Assembly: GCA_943192975.1 (NCBI GenBank) | Contig: CALPCJ010000009.1 | Location: 67,756-131,755 of the forward strand | Direction of reading: 5' to 3' | Source of the DNA: Senimuribacter intestinalis | GTDB lineage: Bacteria > Bacillota > Clostridia > Peptostreptococcales > Anaerovoracaceae | Length of the DNA: 64,000 bases | Shown here: positions 51,767-61,223 of the stretch, piece by piece | How positions within the stretch are numbered: the stretch's first letter is position 1 | How the letters are laid out: each line of letters opens with the position of its first letter | Translations under genes and position numbers: made by a program | Notes under the pieces: model-generated | Database searches by the model: none | Told to the model about the DNA's origin: nothing | The model's input: the letters and a program-made list of their open reading frames with translations, nothing else

Positions 51767-53883
51767 AAGATTTCCTCCTTGTAATTGACTGCCTCCTGCA
51801 GCTTCAAGAGGTCAGCCGCTCTTACTGCATCACCTGGATGCTTTTCAGTAATTCCTGTGGTATAAAAGGCATTGCAAGCTCGAAGAAGCTGATTAAAGCC
51901 ATATGCAGTTACCAGCTGACCTGTTTTCACTCTGGACATTTCGTAGGTACCTGAAATCTTGTTATCCGAAAGTCTCTTTCTGATATATCGAATCAGAAGA
52001 TTCCACTTATCGGCACGAATAATGCAAGGTGCACCCTCACCCACTGTTTCCCAGTCAAAGTCCTCAGTCAGCACAACCTCAACAACATTGGACAGTTTTA
52101 TTCCCTCGCTACCACCATCAGGATACGACTTAATCCGCAGGAAATACTTTACTCCAAAAGCTGGCAGCTCCACCTCGCTGTAATCTGCTGGCGGCTGGTC
52201 TACAGTCCTAACAAGCGTATATGCTTCTCCATCAGAAGACATCTCAATGTCATAATGCACATATGCTTCACTACTCGTAACATGTTCTGGCGCCTCCCAC
52301 CAAAGTTCCATTTTCTTTTCACCAATAATCTGTAACGCTTCTGTAATTACCGGTTTTGGGATATCACTGTCACGAAGAGTTGTAGTGTAAGTACCATTCA
52401 ACGTAGCCATCGTCGCCGCATTATCCTTCTTGATCACTGACCGGACGTCATAAGCCGCTTCTTGTAATTCACCATTGGCCCCAATCGTCGATGATACCAG
52501 CCCCGCAAAAAGGTGACTCTGTGAAGATGCGCCTGAATCTGCTGTTACCACATCATATCCAGCGTCAGTATAGTTTGCGTCTGTCGACCGCTTAATGTAC
52601 CAGTAAATATACTTATCATAGTTAACATTGGTCTCCATATCTCGAAGAATCACCCTCAGCGACACACTGGTAGCAGCTTCAAGAAACATAACCGCCACCT
52701 GCCGCTGTGTAGTCGCTATAGCCGTTTTAATGCCGATAATATGGCTAGTATCATTTGCATCATAGATTTCTGCTTTGAAGTTATACACAGTCTCGTTAAT
52801 TAAGCCGCTCACAACCTTGGAAACACTGCTGGCATTGTTAGTCAGTTCCGTTATGCCTGCGGAAACATATGAAGTATCCGTAGATTTCTTATAAAACCAC
52901 TTCACAGTCCTGCCTATGGCATTAGTGAGACCTGACAGAATCAACGTCACCGAAGACTCTCCAATATTATCCACCGCCAGCTTTCCCGGTACCTCTAAAG
53001 TGTTGGCACTAGTCGTTACAGAAGTAATAGTCCCCTCAGGCCCAATCAGCTCAACCTTAAAACTGTAAGCGCTATTTGCTTTCAGAGAAGAAAGTGGCGT
53101 ATTAAAAGTTGTTACACCACTGCCCGCGGGAATCTGTGTGGCAGAAATCTGAACATAATCACTGTCTCCTGGACCTTTTCTGTACCAGCGCAAACTTCTT
53201 GCGTAATCTTTGTTGCCATTTAGTCCATACACATTCACAGTAATAGCAGAATCAGTAATGTTAGTTGCCCTGATGAATATAGAATCGTCGTAAGGAATCT
53301 TTACATCACGTCCCCCGCCGCCGACTATCTCTAAATAATCATACTTCGATACCACACAAGAAAGATTTGCCGTTCCACCTTCCTTATAATCTCCATTCAA
53401 TGACTCAAAACTGCAGGTAATGTTTTTATATGTGTCATAGGAGTTTGCACCCACAGCCACTGTTCCAACCTCTACGCCATCAACCTTAAAAATGATACGC
53501 CTGCTGTATGAAACCTTATTAAGGCTTGCTGACAAATAAAATCTATCCCAGTATGCAATGCCATAAAATGTGACCGTTGTCGCCTCATCAGGCGGATCTG
53601 TTGTAACCGTCAACGGACCATAATTATAGGCATTGCCTGACCCGCTATCTGTCTCCATCGTGCATCTAATCGAATATGTTTTTCCTGGCTCTAATCCTGT
53701 ATAAGTATATGAAACATCTGTTGTGCCCGGTTCACGAATCACCTGATGCCCCAGGGAACCCACACCATTAGAGTCAGTTATCATGAAATTGAAATATCTC
53801 TTATATTTGCTCAGCGATGTAAAACCTGTAATATTCCATGTGATACTAGTCTTTGTTGTCTTTGTAGAATGCGTTACCGGCAT
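51763..53883 (-). CDS. Fibronectin type III-repeat phage protein
   Basis: This 706-residue protein consists of at least five Ig-like or fibronectin type III modules of about 90-100 residues, recognisable by L-x-P-G-K-T-Y-S-I-R, N-E-T-V-Y-N-F-K-A-E-I and A-N-S-A-Y-S-F-K-V-E tyrosine-corner strands. A helical C-terminal domain of about 90 residues follows, including W-N-L-L-I-R-Y-I-R-K-R-L. Such modules on virions weakly bind cell surfaces or polysaccharide. No signal peptide is present, consistent with a virion protein. AAGGAGG precedes ATG at 53883. Confidence 0.7.
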   Translation of the reverse strand: MPVTHSTKTTKTSITWNITGFTSLSKYKRYFNFMITDSNGVGSLGHQVIREPGTTDVSYTYTGLEPGKTYSIRCTMETDSGSGNAYNYGPLTVTTDPPDEATTVTFYGIAYWDRFYLSASLNKVSYSRRIIFKVDGVEVGTVAVGANSYDTYKNITCSFESLNGDYKEGGTANLSCVVSKYDYLEIVGGGGRDVKIPYDDSIFIRATNITDSAITVNVYGLNGNKDYARSLRWYRKGPGDSDYVQISATQIPAGSGVTTFNTPLSSLKANSAYSFKVELIGPEGTITSVTTSANTLEVPGKLAVDNIGESSVTLILSGLTNAIGRTVKWFYKKSTDTSYVSAGITELTNNASSVSKVVSGLINETVYNFKAEIYDANDTSHIIGIKTAIATTQRQVAVMFLEAATSVSLRVILRDMETNVNYDKYIYWYIKRSTDANYTDAGYDVVTADSGASSQSHLFAGLVSSTIGANGELQEAAYDVRSVIKKDNAATMATLNGTYTTTLRDSDIPKPVITEALQIIGEKKMELWWEAPEHVTSSEAYVHYDIEMSSDGEAYTLVRTVDQPPADYSEVELPAFGVKYFLRIKSYPDGGSEGIKLSNVVEVVLTEDFDWETVGEGAPCIIRADKWNLLIRYIRKRLSDNKISGTYEMSRVKTGQLVTAYGFNQLLRACNAFYTTGITEKHPGDAVRAADLLKLQEAVNYKEEIL

Positions 53884-53897
53884 TTATACACACCTCC

Positions 53898-54878
53898 TTA
53901 CGCAAAGGTCGCTTTCGCAGTACCTGCCCATTTCTCACCATCCCAGTACTTAATCGCACCGCCGCTTGAAATATCAACCCAAAGCACTGCCTGATCTGTC
54001 GGTGCCGTTGGCTGCACTACATAGCACGATGGGTTTAAGCACACGTTCACACCGTTATCGCCGATGTACAGCTCATGCTTTCCTCTTACATATCCAAGCT
54101 CTCTGTCTCTCAATGCAGGGAGATTCTCCTCCTCACCGCCCTGAATGTGCAAAGTCTTATTTTCAGTACCTGTAAACTCTCCGCAGTCAATGTCTTTCAG
54201 TGCATCAAACAAATTCGTCTGCGTTACTACCGTGGATAAATCCACACCGGACACATCGCCAGCAGCACTCATAAACAGATCATACCAGTCCTTTACTGAG
54301 CCTACATAACTTTGCACCTGCTCAATAGCTTTTTGCACCTGTGCCAGCACTCCGGAAGTACCGTTTACCCTGTCTGCTTCTGCCTGCTGTCTGAGTTGTT
54401 CTGCAATCACACGCATTTGTTCTGCTTCAATAATATTTGACGCCTGAGCCAAAAGCAGCTGCAGAATCGGATACTCACTCATACTCACGATGTCGTCGCC
54501 TTGGCTGTCGTCCATGCTCTCAGAAACATAATAGTTGAGCCGTGCTGTTGTTACCTTCACGCCGTTTGAATAAATGGAAATTGTGATGAAATGCATTCCT
54601 TTCAGTAGCACACACTGTGGCTGCAGCCTAAATGCCACAAGCCCCTCCTCAGCGTCAAGCACATCAAGGCTGCCACCGTTACCATCAACAAACACCGTGC
54701 CATCAGGTTTCAGTACTTCGATGATGACATTGCTGTAGCCAGTGAAGTCAAAGGGATATGCTCCCTCCAAAATATTGATATTGAACAAATTCCCCGTGTC
54801 ATACTGAATCACACCGTTAATAACCTTTGCGGCATTCTCTCTCGTAGATATAGAGACATTAAACTCTTTTCTGTTCAT
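53898..54878 (-). CDS. BppU-like baseplate/structural protein
   Basis: This 326-residue protein has an N-terminal beta-sandwich resembling the BppU N-terminal domain (F-D-F-T-G-Y-S-N-V-I-I-E-V-L-K-P-D-G-T and the L-L-K-G-M-H-F strand). A helical, Ala/Gln-rich middle (about 145-205) and a C-terminal beta-rich binding part with P-T-A-P-T-D-Q-A-V-L-W-V-D-I-S follow. BppU proteins link receptor-binding parts to the baseplate in siphoviruses, so finding one in a phage of podovirus-like order is of interest. GGAGG precedes ATG at 54878. Confidence 0.65.
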   Translation of the reverse strand: MNRKEFNVSISTRENAAKVINGVIQYDTGNLFNINILEGAYPFDFTGYSNVIIEVLKPDGTVFVDGNGGSLDVLDAEEGLVAFRLQPQCVLLKGMHFITISIYSNGVKVTTARLNYYVSESMDDSQGDDIVSMSEYPILQLLLAQASNIIEAEQMRVIAEQLRQQAEADRVNGTSGVLAQVQKAIEQVQSYVGSVKDWYDLFMSAAGDVSGVDLSTVVTQTNLFDALKDIDCGEFTGTENKTLHIQGGEEENLPALRDRELGYVRGKHELYIGDNGVNVCLNPSCYVVQPTAPTDQAVLWVDISSGGAIKYWDGEKWAGTAKATFA

Positions 54879-54934
54879 ACAAATAACCTCCTAAAAAAAA
54901 TGGAGAGCAGAACCCTCCACTCTCCATCATTTCC

Positions 54935-55381
54935 TTATTGCAAATCCTTTGATTTGTTCACGAAATCGTCTTGAAGCTTTTCGTTCAAATCAGCAGAAGC
55001 TGAATCCTGTCTGCGTGAATTGTCGAGAACCTCTGCGAACCTACGCTCAATTTCAACCGGTACGCCTCTTTTGATTTTGATGTTCTCACCGTTCACCGAA
55101 ACGTATACATCATCTTTGTACAGGTTGTTGTCTTTAAAGAGTTCCACCGAAACCCTCTCGCGGGAACGTGCCAGTTCCTCTTCGCTTGGTCCTGCCGCAG
55201 AAGATGCTTTAGAGACTGTCTCTGCTACAGCCTGCTGAGCCCCTGAGACAATTTCTTTTGCTTTCGCTTCCGCAGCCTCAATAATCTCAGCAGCCTTCGC
55301 ATTAACGTCCTCCATCAGTTTCTTTGCAACAGCCTCCATATCAGCTGGAGCCGCAACATTCGTGTCTTTATCATTAGCCAT
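54935..55381 (-). CDS. Small structural protein next to the capsid gene
   Basis: This 148-residue protein has an alanine-rich helical first half (about 10-65, consistent with a coiled coil). The compact second half reads V-E-L-F-K-D-N-N-L-Y-K-D-D-V-Y-V-S-V-N-G, then I-K-R-G-V-P-V-E-I, a pattern seen in small phage head proteins. It may be a decoration or head-completion protein. TAGGAGG precedes ATG at 55381, 22 bases after the major capsid gene. Confidence 0.5.
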   Translation of the reverse strand: MANDKDTNVAAPADMEAVAKKLMEDVNAKAAEIIEAAEAKAKEIVSGAQQAVAETVSKASSAAGPSEEELARSRERVSVELFKDNNLYKDDVYVSVNGENIKIKRGVPVEIERRFAEVLDNSRRQDSASADLNEKLQDDFVNKSKDLQ

Positions 55382-55403
55382 AAGTACCTCCTAACTAATC
55401 ACC

Positions 55404-56411
55404 TTACACTGCCTTCGCGTTGAAAGAAGAGCAGTGCTCAATTCTAAGACCGTACTGTTCCACCAGTCTAACGGCCGTCTTGATTGCCTTCCAACCGGCA
55501 GTAGCTCTCTGGTTCAGTGGGTCACCAGTACCTGCAGAGCCCATCTGCTTCACAATGAACTGAAGACCGCCGCCCTCAATCTTTGTCGTTCCGTAGAAGT
55601 TCTTCGCAAGCAGCATAGTCGCGTAAACAGTTTCACTGCCAGCACCAGCCTTTTCAAAGACTTTTGCCTCAGTAGTTTCAATGAATCTTACGCCGTGAAT
55701 TTTTCCGATTTCACCTTCGAAAATCTGTTCAGAGCCTGCATACTGAGACGCGTTAATCCAGTCAGGGTCATTAGTGATATCATACTCCGAATCCGGATGA
55801 ATAATTGCCCAGAAGTATCCGTTAATCTTCTGCGCATTGGCGTTCTTCAGGATTCTAACACCATTCTTGATGTCCTTCACCTTTAGCTTGTTGTCAGCTG
55901 TCAGAGTGGCTCTAGATGTTTTTCCGTCGACGTACAGCACGTTCGTACCGCCCACCATAACTTCTCTTGTAACCGTATCCAAAGTTCTGCCTGCCTGATC
56001 CGCAAGCAATTCCTGTGCCTCCAGCAGGTTGTTATCAATCGCAGTCAAATCCAGAACATCAGAAATGGTTACATAGTCACCATACTGCTGAATGGTCGCT
56101 GTAATAGCCGTTACATTCAGCTTTCTGCCATCCGGAGTAACGCCTTCAGTCAGTGGGGTAGTCGCTTTCGGAAAGTTGTCGTACTTTCTGAATTCGATTG
56201 TTTTACCACCGCGTTTCGGAATATTCTTCTGCTGTGCAAACTGATCATGTACCAGCTGCGGTCCTGTTAAGCGAATCAGCTCCTTGTCGTAGTAAGTCTT
56301 CATTTCCGGAGACAAGTCCTGACCTTCGCCGGTCTGTGTTGTCACATTGGTGTTAAGCTCACCAGCAAACTGATTCAAATCAAATAATGTGTTTCTTAAT
56401 AAATCAAACAT
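55404..56411 (-). CDS. Major capsid protein, N4-gp56 type
   Basis: This 335-residue protein shows the N4-gp56-type capsid pattern: T-Y-Y-D-K-E-L-I-R-L, the long-loop segment K-R-G-G-K-T-I-E-F-R-K-Y, E-G-V-T-P-D-G-R-K-L-N-V, and the spine-like region L-D-L-T-A-I-D-N-N-L-L-E-A-Q-E-L-L-A-D-Q-A-G. The N-terminus has F-D-L-N-Q-F-A-G-E, closely resembling the scaffold N-terminus and Prp cleavage sites. AAGGAGATACGAG precedes ATG at 56411. It forms the shell with the upstream scaffold protein. Confidence 0.9.
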   Translation of the reverse strand: MFDLLRNTLFDLNQFAGELNTNVTTQTGEGQDLSPEMKTYYDKELIRLTGPQLVHDQFAQQKNIPKRGGKTIEFRKYDNFPKATTPLTEGVTPDGRKLNVTAITATIQQYGDYVTISDVLDLTAIDNNLLEAQELLADQAGRTLDTVTREVMVGGTNVLYVDGKTSRATLTADNKLKVKDIKNGVRILKNANAQKINGYFWAIIHPDSEYDITNDPDWINASQYAGSEQIFEGEIGKIHGVRFIETTEAKVFEKAGAGSETVYATMLLAKNFYGTTKIEGGGLQFIVKQMGSAGTGDPLNQRATAGWKAIKTAVRLVEQYGLRIEHCSSFNAKAV

Positions 56412-56441
56412 CTCGTATCTCCTTCCTGAAGGAGACTTTTT

Positions 56442-57335
56442 TTAGAATGCGATTTTCTCACCGTTGGCAACTCGCCTTCTAATCTCCTCCATGTCTTTGT
56501 TATCAAATTGACTCGGGTCTTTCTTTACGATGACACCTGCCTTGCTGCCAGTACCATTTTCAGCAGGTCGCATACCCCTTGCTCTAATATTGTTAACAAC
56601 ATTCTGCTGTGCTTTTTCTGCAGCAGTTCCAATACCACGAGCAATCAGTTCTTTCGCGTGTACCGCTTCATAAGCATCCGCTACAGACCAGTCTTGGCTG
56701 AGAAGATGCATGAAACGCTCATTCTGGATTTCCACCTCAAGGTCAAAGTCAGGATATGACTGTTTCAGTTCTTCTCCCTCCGCAATCCAACCCTGATAAG
56801 TTCTTTGTGCTTCCTGTGCACCTCTCATTCTATCAAGCTCTTCCTGCGCCCTGCTTGCCTCAAGTTCTGCCCTCTTTGCATAAGCAAACTGCTCAGGCGT
56901 CATACCAAGCTCGCTTGCTTCGTCAGCGTAAAGGCTCATGTCATTACGAATCGCATAATCAAGTCCTTTTACATCGCCCAATTCTACGCCATATCTTTCA
57001 TAGATAGGACGCAGAGTCATATTGATTTCATCAATCTGTTCGCGGGACTCTCTGACATTCTTGAATCTGCGGTCGATATTATCCTTTACCGACTTGTCAT
57101 AAAGGTCTTTATAGTCACCCTTAATCAGTTTCTCAAATTCAGCCTGTCTTTTCTGCTCTTCGCTTTCATCATCACCAGCGTCGTGACCATCTTCCGGTTC
57201 TGTCTCATTGGCTAGTTCTTCTGCCTGCTTCCCATACAGAATCGTTGTTCCGCTTTCCCCGTGGCTGGCGTCACCACTATTTCCGCCACCTGCTTCTCCC
57301 TCAAACTGGTGCAGGTCAAAGTATCTCTTTCTCAT
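56442..57335 (-). CDS. Scaffold / capsid assembly protein
   Basis: This protein has 297 residues. After M-R-K-R-Y, it has the motif F-D-L-H-Q-F-E-G-E, then a glycine-rich and acidic stretch and a long charged helical body (about 80-220), as in phage scaffold proteins. AGGAGG lies five bases before ATG at 57335 (an adjacent ATG lies three bases upstream). Position between the protease and capsid genes matches Gram-positive phage heads where scaffold and capsid are processed together. A hairpin (57367-57382) lies in the preceding gap. Confidence 0.8.
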   Translation of the reverse strand: MRKRYFDLHQFEGEAGGGNSGDASHGESGTTILYGKQAEELANETEPEDGHDAGDDESEEQKRQAEFEKLIKGDYKDLYDKSVKDNIDRRFKNVRESREQIDEINMTLRPIYERYGVELGDVKGLDYAIRNDMSLYADEASELGMTPEQFAYAKRAELEASRAQEELDRMRGAQEAQRTYQGWIAEGEELKQSYPDFDLEVEIQNERFMHLLSQDWSVADAYEAVHAKELIARGIGTAAEKAQQNVVNNIRARGMRPAENGTGSKAGVIVKKDPSQFDNKDMEEIRRRVANGEKIAF

Positions 57336-57364
57336 CATTTCCTCCTGTAGTCTTTCCTACGTGT

Positions 57365-57385
57365 CTAATGCCTGGTGGCATTGAG
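57365..57385 (-). other. Small hairpin between protease and scaffold genes
   Basis: AATGCC and GGCATT pair around a TGGT loop at 57367-57382, without a T-tract. The wider gap (57336-57501) also holds a doubtful 21-codon frame with no ribosome site. It could adjust relative expression of portal/protease and scaffold genes. Confidence 0.4.
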
Positions 57386-57501
57386 GGCAGCCCGATTGCT
57401 CAGTCCGTCCTCAACAGCACCAGCTGTTCATATTTTTCAGAAAGGAGGCAAATCACTTTACCCATACTGTTATAACAGATTTTGAAAAATAATGTGACCC
57501 C

Positions 57502-57819
57502 CTACCATGCAGTAATAATTACGTTGCTGGGATATTGCTCTTCAAGAAGCTTGTACCCCAGCATTGCAAAGTCCAGCGCATGCTTAACTTCAAGCATGTA
57601 TGTACCTAAGCTCTCTTTATCAATCACAATTTGTAGATTTCCGCTCTCAAAGCAAATATTTGCATTTACTGGCATATTGGCTATACAGGTAGCAAGAGTT
57701 CCTGATAACACAGAACACGCAGCACAGACAATGTCAGCACCATCTGAGGTATACTCTGCGTGACCATTCACTTCAAATAGAATCTGTTTTCCCTCATTCA
57801 CATAACGAACCTCTGTCAT
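57502..57819 (-). CDS. Prp-like cysteine protease (phage-encoded)
   Basis: This 105-residue protein belongs to the Prp (YsxB) family, the ribosomal-processing cysteine protease that trims L27 in Firmicutes. The catalytic histidine (residue 20, in N-G-H-A-E) and cysteine (residue 32, in D-I-V-C-A-A-C-S) are present at their usual spacing. In staphylococcal phages the host Prp processes scaffold and capsid. Here the phage has its own copy between portal and scaffold, so it is probably the prohead protease. AAGGAGCAGAT precedes ATG at 57819. Confidence 0.85.
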   Translation of the reverse strand: MTEVRYVNEGKQILFEVNGHAEYTSDGADIVCAACSVLSGTLATCIANMPVNANICFESGNLQIVIDKESLGTYMLEVKHALDFAMLGYKLLEEQYPSNVIITAW

Positions 57820-57828
57820 ATCTGCTCC

Positions 57829-59814
57829 TTACTTCGGCGATGCCTGCGAGGCTACACGCGTTCTTGCCTTTGTTGCCTGCGTATTCTCCGTCTTTGGCAG
57901 ACCCTGAGAGTCCCTATTCTGTTCACTTTGCCCTGCGCCTAGTTGTGGCTGCGGAACCTCCTGCCCAGTAATTCCCTGCACCAGCTGCGCAACCTGCATA
58001 TACATACTACCAACGCCCAGATTGCCCTGTTGCATATTCAGATTATCCACAGTCTGTGCCATCGCGATTGCCAGCTGACAAAGCTGTTCGGTCATCTGAC
58101 GCACAATATCATTCTGCCTTACTACCTGCTTGATACTTTCGATACCCTCAAAATCCATCATTTCGAGCATAGCTAGTGCAGGAGTTGCCATTTGTGGATT
58201 AAACACCCCCAGTCCGTAAAGTTCTTTCGCCCGCTCGTTCTGCGCTTCACGACTGAATGGAGATTGCTTCTGCGACTGAATCTTAATATCAAATACCGGT
58301 TTTCTAGCTACAATTTCTCCAGAAATCGGATCTGCAGTAACTTCACCTTTAATTTCTGCATTATCAAACGGCATAAACTCATGCCCGCCATTTGGACCAT
58401 CGATTCTGAAATACCGCTCCTCGGTGTAAAACTGCCTGAGAAGTTCAAAGACCAAATTATTTATCTGCTTATGCGCCCGATAGCTTGTCTTAATCATATC
58501 TCTGCTCAGCTTACTGCCAGCCTCCTGCAATGCTGCAATAGCACTAGCAGCAGTCACACCGCTTTGAGTTGAACCTTGAGAAAAATCCCTATTGCCGCTG
58601 GTCTCTTTCAGCTCATCAATCTTCATCTGCATGTGATTGTAGATGTACGCTGGAAGAGAATCTACTCGAATCTGATGAAGCCTAGTGTCATCTATCATTC
58701 CATCAACAGACACAAAATCCTTTGACCAGTCAGAAAAGTCCTTCATGCTGACATTCACACTGTCAGACACAAAGAATCTCGGCTTCCCAATCATCGCAGA
58801 GTTCTTCAGTACAATCTGATCCAGCTTATCTATGTAAATCTGTGGTGACTTCATCACATCGATGTAGCCGAATCCCACTACAGAACCTTCCACCGGAAAC
58901 AATGTATCAAACACGAAAGGATATAAACCGTGATCGTAGAACCCTTTATCTTTGTATTCCTCGTCGTTCTCGCTGGCGTAAATTACTTCACCCTCAACAA
59001 ATTTGCAATAGTGTAGCACAATACGTCCCTCTTCGCTGCGCTTCTTGTAGTACCAGTCATACACAACAACCTTTCTCTGGTCTTCTGCGTTATCATCGTT
59101 TTCCTGAGACAGATACTTTACCGTATCTCCGTTAATGCCCCCAACAACCTTATCTTTTAAGAAGGGGTACTGTTCAATCAAGGAATCCTTATCTACCGCA
59201 GCGATATTAAACAGATTTGCTGAATCCTGGATATCTTTAATTCCAGGTTCCCAAAACAGATTGAGAAGGTCAACTTTTCGAACATCGACATCCCCCAGTC
59301 CGTTCTCCTTGCTATTATTCCAGAATACGCCATACACACCGGTACCAAACTTCAGCTTATACCACCATACATCACTGTAAGTCTGTTCAAAATCGTTGGC
59401 CTCTAAAATACATGGTACAACCTTTTGCAAACTTCTAGCAGCCTTCTCATCTGATTGCTCACGTGGAAGGAAATTCGGGATAGGATAGTTGTCCATTGCG
59501 TCAGCATGCTTGTTAATGACAGAGTTAAACAACCACGCAGAAGCCGGTTCCGGATCATGTTCCTTTCCCTTTACTCTGCCAATCGCCTCCCAGTGTCTCA
59601 GTCTCCACCACTGTTCATTTTCAACAATGCGCTGCTCTAGCATGAATTTTGCTGCTTTATAATCTCTACAAGTCTTAAAAGCCTCATCAATCTGCATCTT
59701 TCCAACAGGCCCAGTTCTACCTACACCCTCACGATTTCCATATTCCACCGCATTATCCTGCTCCTGAGGGACACTCTGTCCTAGCTGTTCTTCTTTTTTG
59801 TTATCTGTTGCCAT
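57829..59814 (-). CDS. Portal protein (P22-like)
   Basis: This 661-residue protein of the dodecameric portal has the E-N-E-Q-W-W-R-L-R-H-W-E-A-I-G-R segment, the Y-S-D-V-W-W-Y-K-L-K-F-G-T-G-V-Y-G-V strand and a long helical stem region, as in the P22/N4-like portals of podoviruses. The C-terminal 70 residues are Gln-rich and probably flexible. It starts three bases upstream of the terminase large stop. Function: DNA entry and exit, and head nucleation. Confidence 0.85.
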   Translation of the reverse strand: MATDNKKEEQLGQSVPQEQDNAVEYGNREGVGRTGPVGKMQIDEAFKTCRDYKAAKFMLEQRIVENEQWWRLRHWEAIGRVKGKEHDPEPASAWLFNSVINKHADAMDNYPIPNFLPREQSDEKAARSLQKVVPCILEANDFEQTYSDVWWYKLKFGTGVYGVFWNNSKENGLGDVDVRKVDLLNLFWEPGIKDIQDSANLFNIAAVDKDSLIEQYPFLKDKVVGGINGDTVKYLSQENDDNAEDQRKVVVYDWYYKKRSEEGRIVLHYCKFVEGEVIYASENDEEYKDKGFYDHGLYPFVFDTLFPVEGSVVGFGYIDVMKSPQIYIDKLDQIVLKNSAMIGKPRFFVSDSVNVSMKDFSDWSKDFVSVDGMIDDTRLHQIRVDSLPAYIYNHMQMKIDELKETSGNRDFSQGSTQSGVTAASAIAALQEAGSKLSRDMIKTSYRAHKQINNLVFELLRQFYTEERYFRIDGPNGGHEFMPFDNAEIKGEVTADPISGEIVARKPVFDIKIQSQKQSPFSREAQNERAKELYGLGVFNPQMATPALAMLEMMDFEGIESIKQVVRQNDIVRQMTEQLCQLAIAMAQTVDNLNMQQGNLGVGSMYMQVAQLVQGITGQEVPQPQLGAGQSEQNRDSQGLPKTENTQATKARTRVASQASPK

Positions 59815-59816
59815 CT

Positions 59817-61223
59817 TTACCTCCTATAAAAATCATACTCATCATATCTGACCTGTGCATCAAGCATACCCAGTGGATCAGTCTTTCCATCTGTGCCGAC
59901 AACCTTTTTCGTAAAGAGAACATCCTCCCGATTGATTGGGTTCTCCATACACACATACCGCCATTCGTCGTAAATATGGTCCTCCATATCGGTATCAATA
60001 TCCTCTACCTTTGTATCATCATACATCAACATAGGAATCGTCCGGATAAACTCGGTGCAGGTATTGAACACGTAAAACATTGGAATTTCATACTCATCAA
60101 AGGCAAGCCTGTAATGGCACTGCATTTTCCCAGGAATTCTACTGTGATCCGCCGGCTCCCAGTAAACTTGCGCCTTTTCCATCATTCTCGCAATGCTCTC
60201 ACCCTTTGATTCCTCAAAAATTGCTGGGTCTGCAATCCCTCTAATACGCTTACCTTTCAGGTTCGGGTCAGTCTTTTCAATCTCCCGAATTCGCTCAGCC
60301 ACTTCAAGGGGCGTCCACTTCAGTCCCTCATTCTCCGTCTGCGTACAGCCATAAAGTTCCCTGATGCGATACATTCTGCCATCATAGTCCACCGCATACC
60401 AGCCAACCGAGAATGGCTTGCTATATCCCCAGTCGAAGCCTCTAAGAATTTTCCAAGTATCCGGCACCTTGAAAGGATTTATAACGTGGCTGCCTTTTCT
60501 ATCCTTGTAATGCTCTGGGTTGTCTGTAAATTCCTCGAATACCTGCCCATCGAAGATATCCCATTTGCCATATCTCCAAGCATCTCTGAGTTTTGGTGGC
60601 AGTGCTTCCAGTTGCTCGATGTACTCCGGCTGCGCTTTTAACAGCGCAATATTATCCGTTACCAAACTCTGTATGAAATCATAATCATCAGGGTTTTCAC
60701 CCGGCTTATATTTCTTATCGATGAATATCCTCTTGATATAGGCATGTCCCTGTCCACCAGGATTGCAGGTGTAGTAAATTCTTTTCGGGAAATCATTGAC
60801 ACCTCTACAGCACGCCGTGATTGCCTTCATCTGGTACTCCGTCAGCTGCGCTGCCTCATCAAGAAAAATGACATCATACTCAGTACCCTGCAGCCTGTCC
60901 AAATCGCTATCTCTTGCGCAGTACATGAAATTGATTGTAGAACCGTTACCGAAGGTCAACACTTTATCCTTGTCGTTGTACTTTGCGATACCATAAAGCT
61001 GTACGCGAAGTATTTTAATGTGATTATTAATCAGTTCAGGATAGGTTCGACGGACAATCAAAATCTTTATTCCGGGATAGCGAAGCGACAGCAGAATCGC
61101 CTTTGTCCGAACCGACCAACTCTTTCCGCCTCCACGAGCTCCACCGAAGCCAATGTGTTTCTTTCTAGCCTGAAAAAACTGTTTCTGTTTAGGGTTCGGC
61201 GTAGATAATTGCAGCAGCGCCAT
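59817..61223 (-). CDS. terL: Terminase large subunit
   Basis: This 468-residue packaging motor has ATPase and nuclease parts. Walker A is G-F-G-G-A-R-G-G-G-K-S (residues 25-35), Walker B is V-I-F-L-D-E-A-A (118-125), and the coupling motif T-C-N-P-G-G follows (152-157). The nuclease half begins with the acidic metal ligand in R-G-F-D-W-G-Y-S (Asp264). It pumps DNA into proheads and cuts concatemers. The TAATG junction shows a one-base overlap with the small subunit gene. Confidence 0.93.
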   Translation of the reverse strand: MALLQLSTPNPKQKQFFQARKKHIGFGGARGGGKSWSVRTKAILLSLRYPGIKILIVRRTYPELINNHIKILRVQLYGIAKYNDKDKVLTFGNGSTINFMYCARDSDLDRLQGTEYDVIFLDEAAQLTEYQMKAITACCRGVNDFPKRIYYTCNPGGQGHAYIKRIFIDKKYKPGENPDDYDFIQSLVTDNIALLKAQPEYIEQLEALPPKLRDAWRYGKWDIFDGQVFEEFTDNPEHYKDRKGSHVINPFKVPDTWKILRGFDWGYSKPFSVGWYAVDYDGRMYRIRELYGCTQTENEGLKWTPLEVAERIREIEKTDPNLKGKRIRGIADPAIFEESKGESIARMMEKAQVYWEPADHSRIPGKMQCHYRLAFDEYEIPMFYVFNTCTEFIRTIPMLMYDDTKVEDIDTDMEDHIYDEWRYVCMENPINREDVLFTKKVVGTDGKTDPLGMLDAQVRYDEYDFYRR

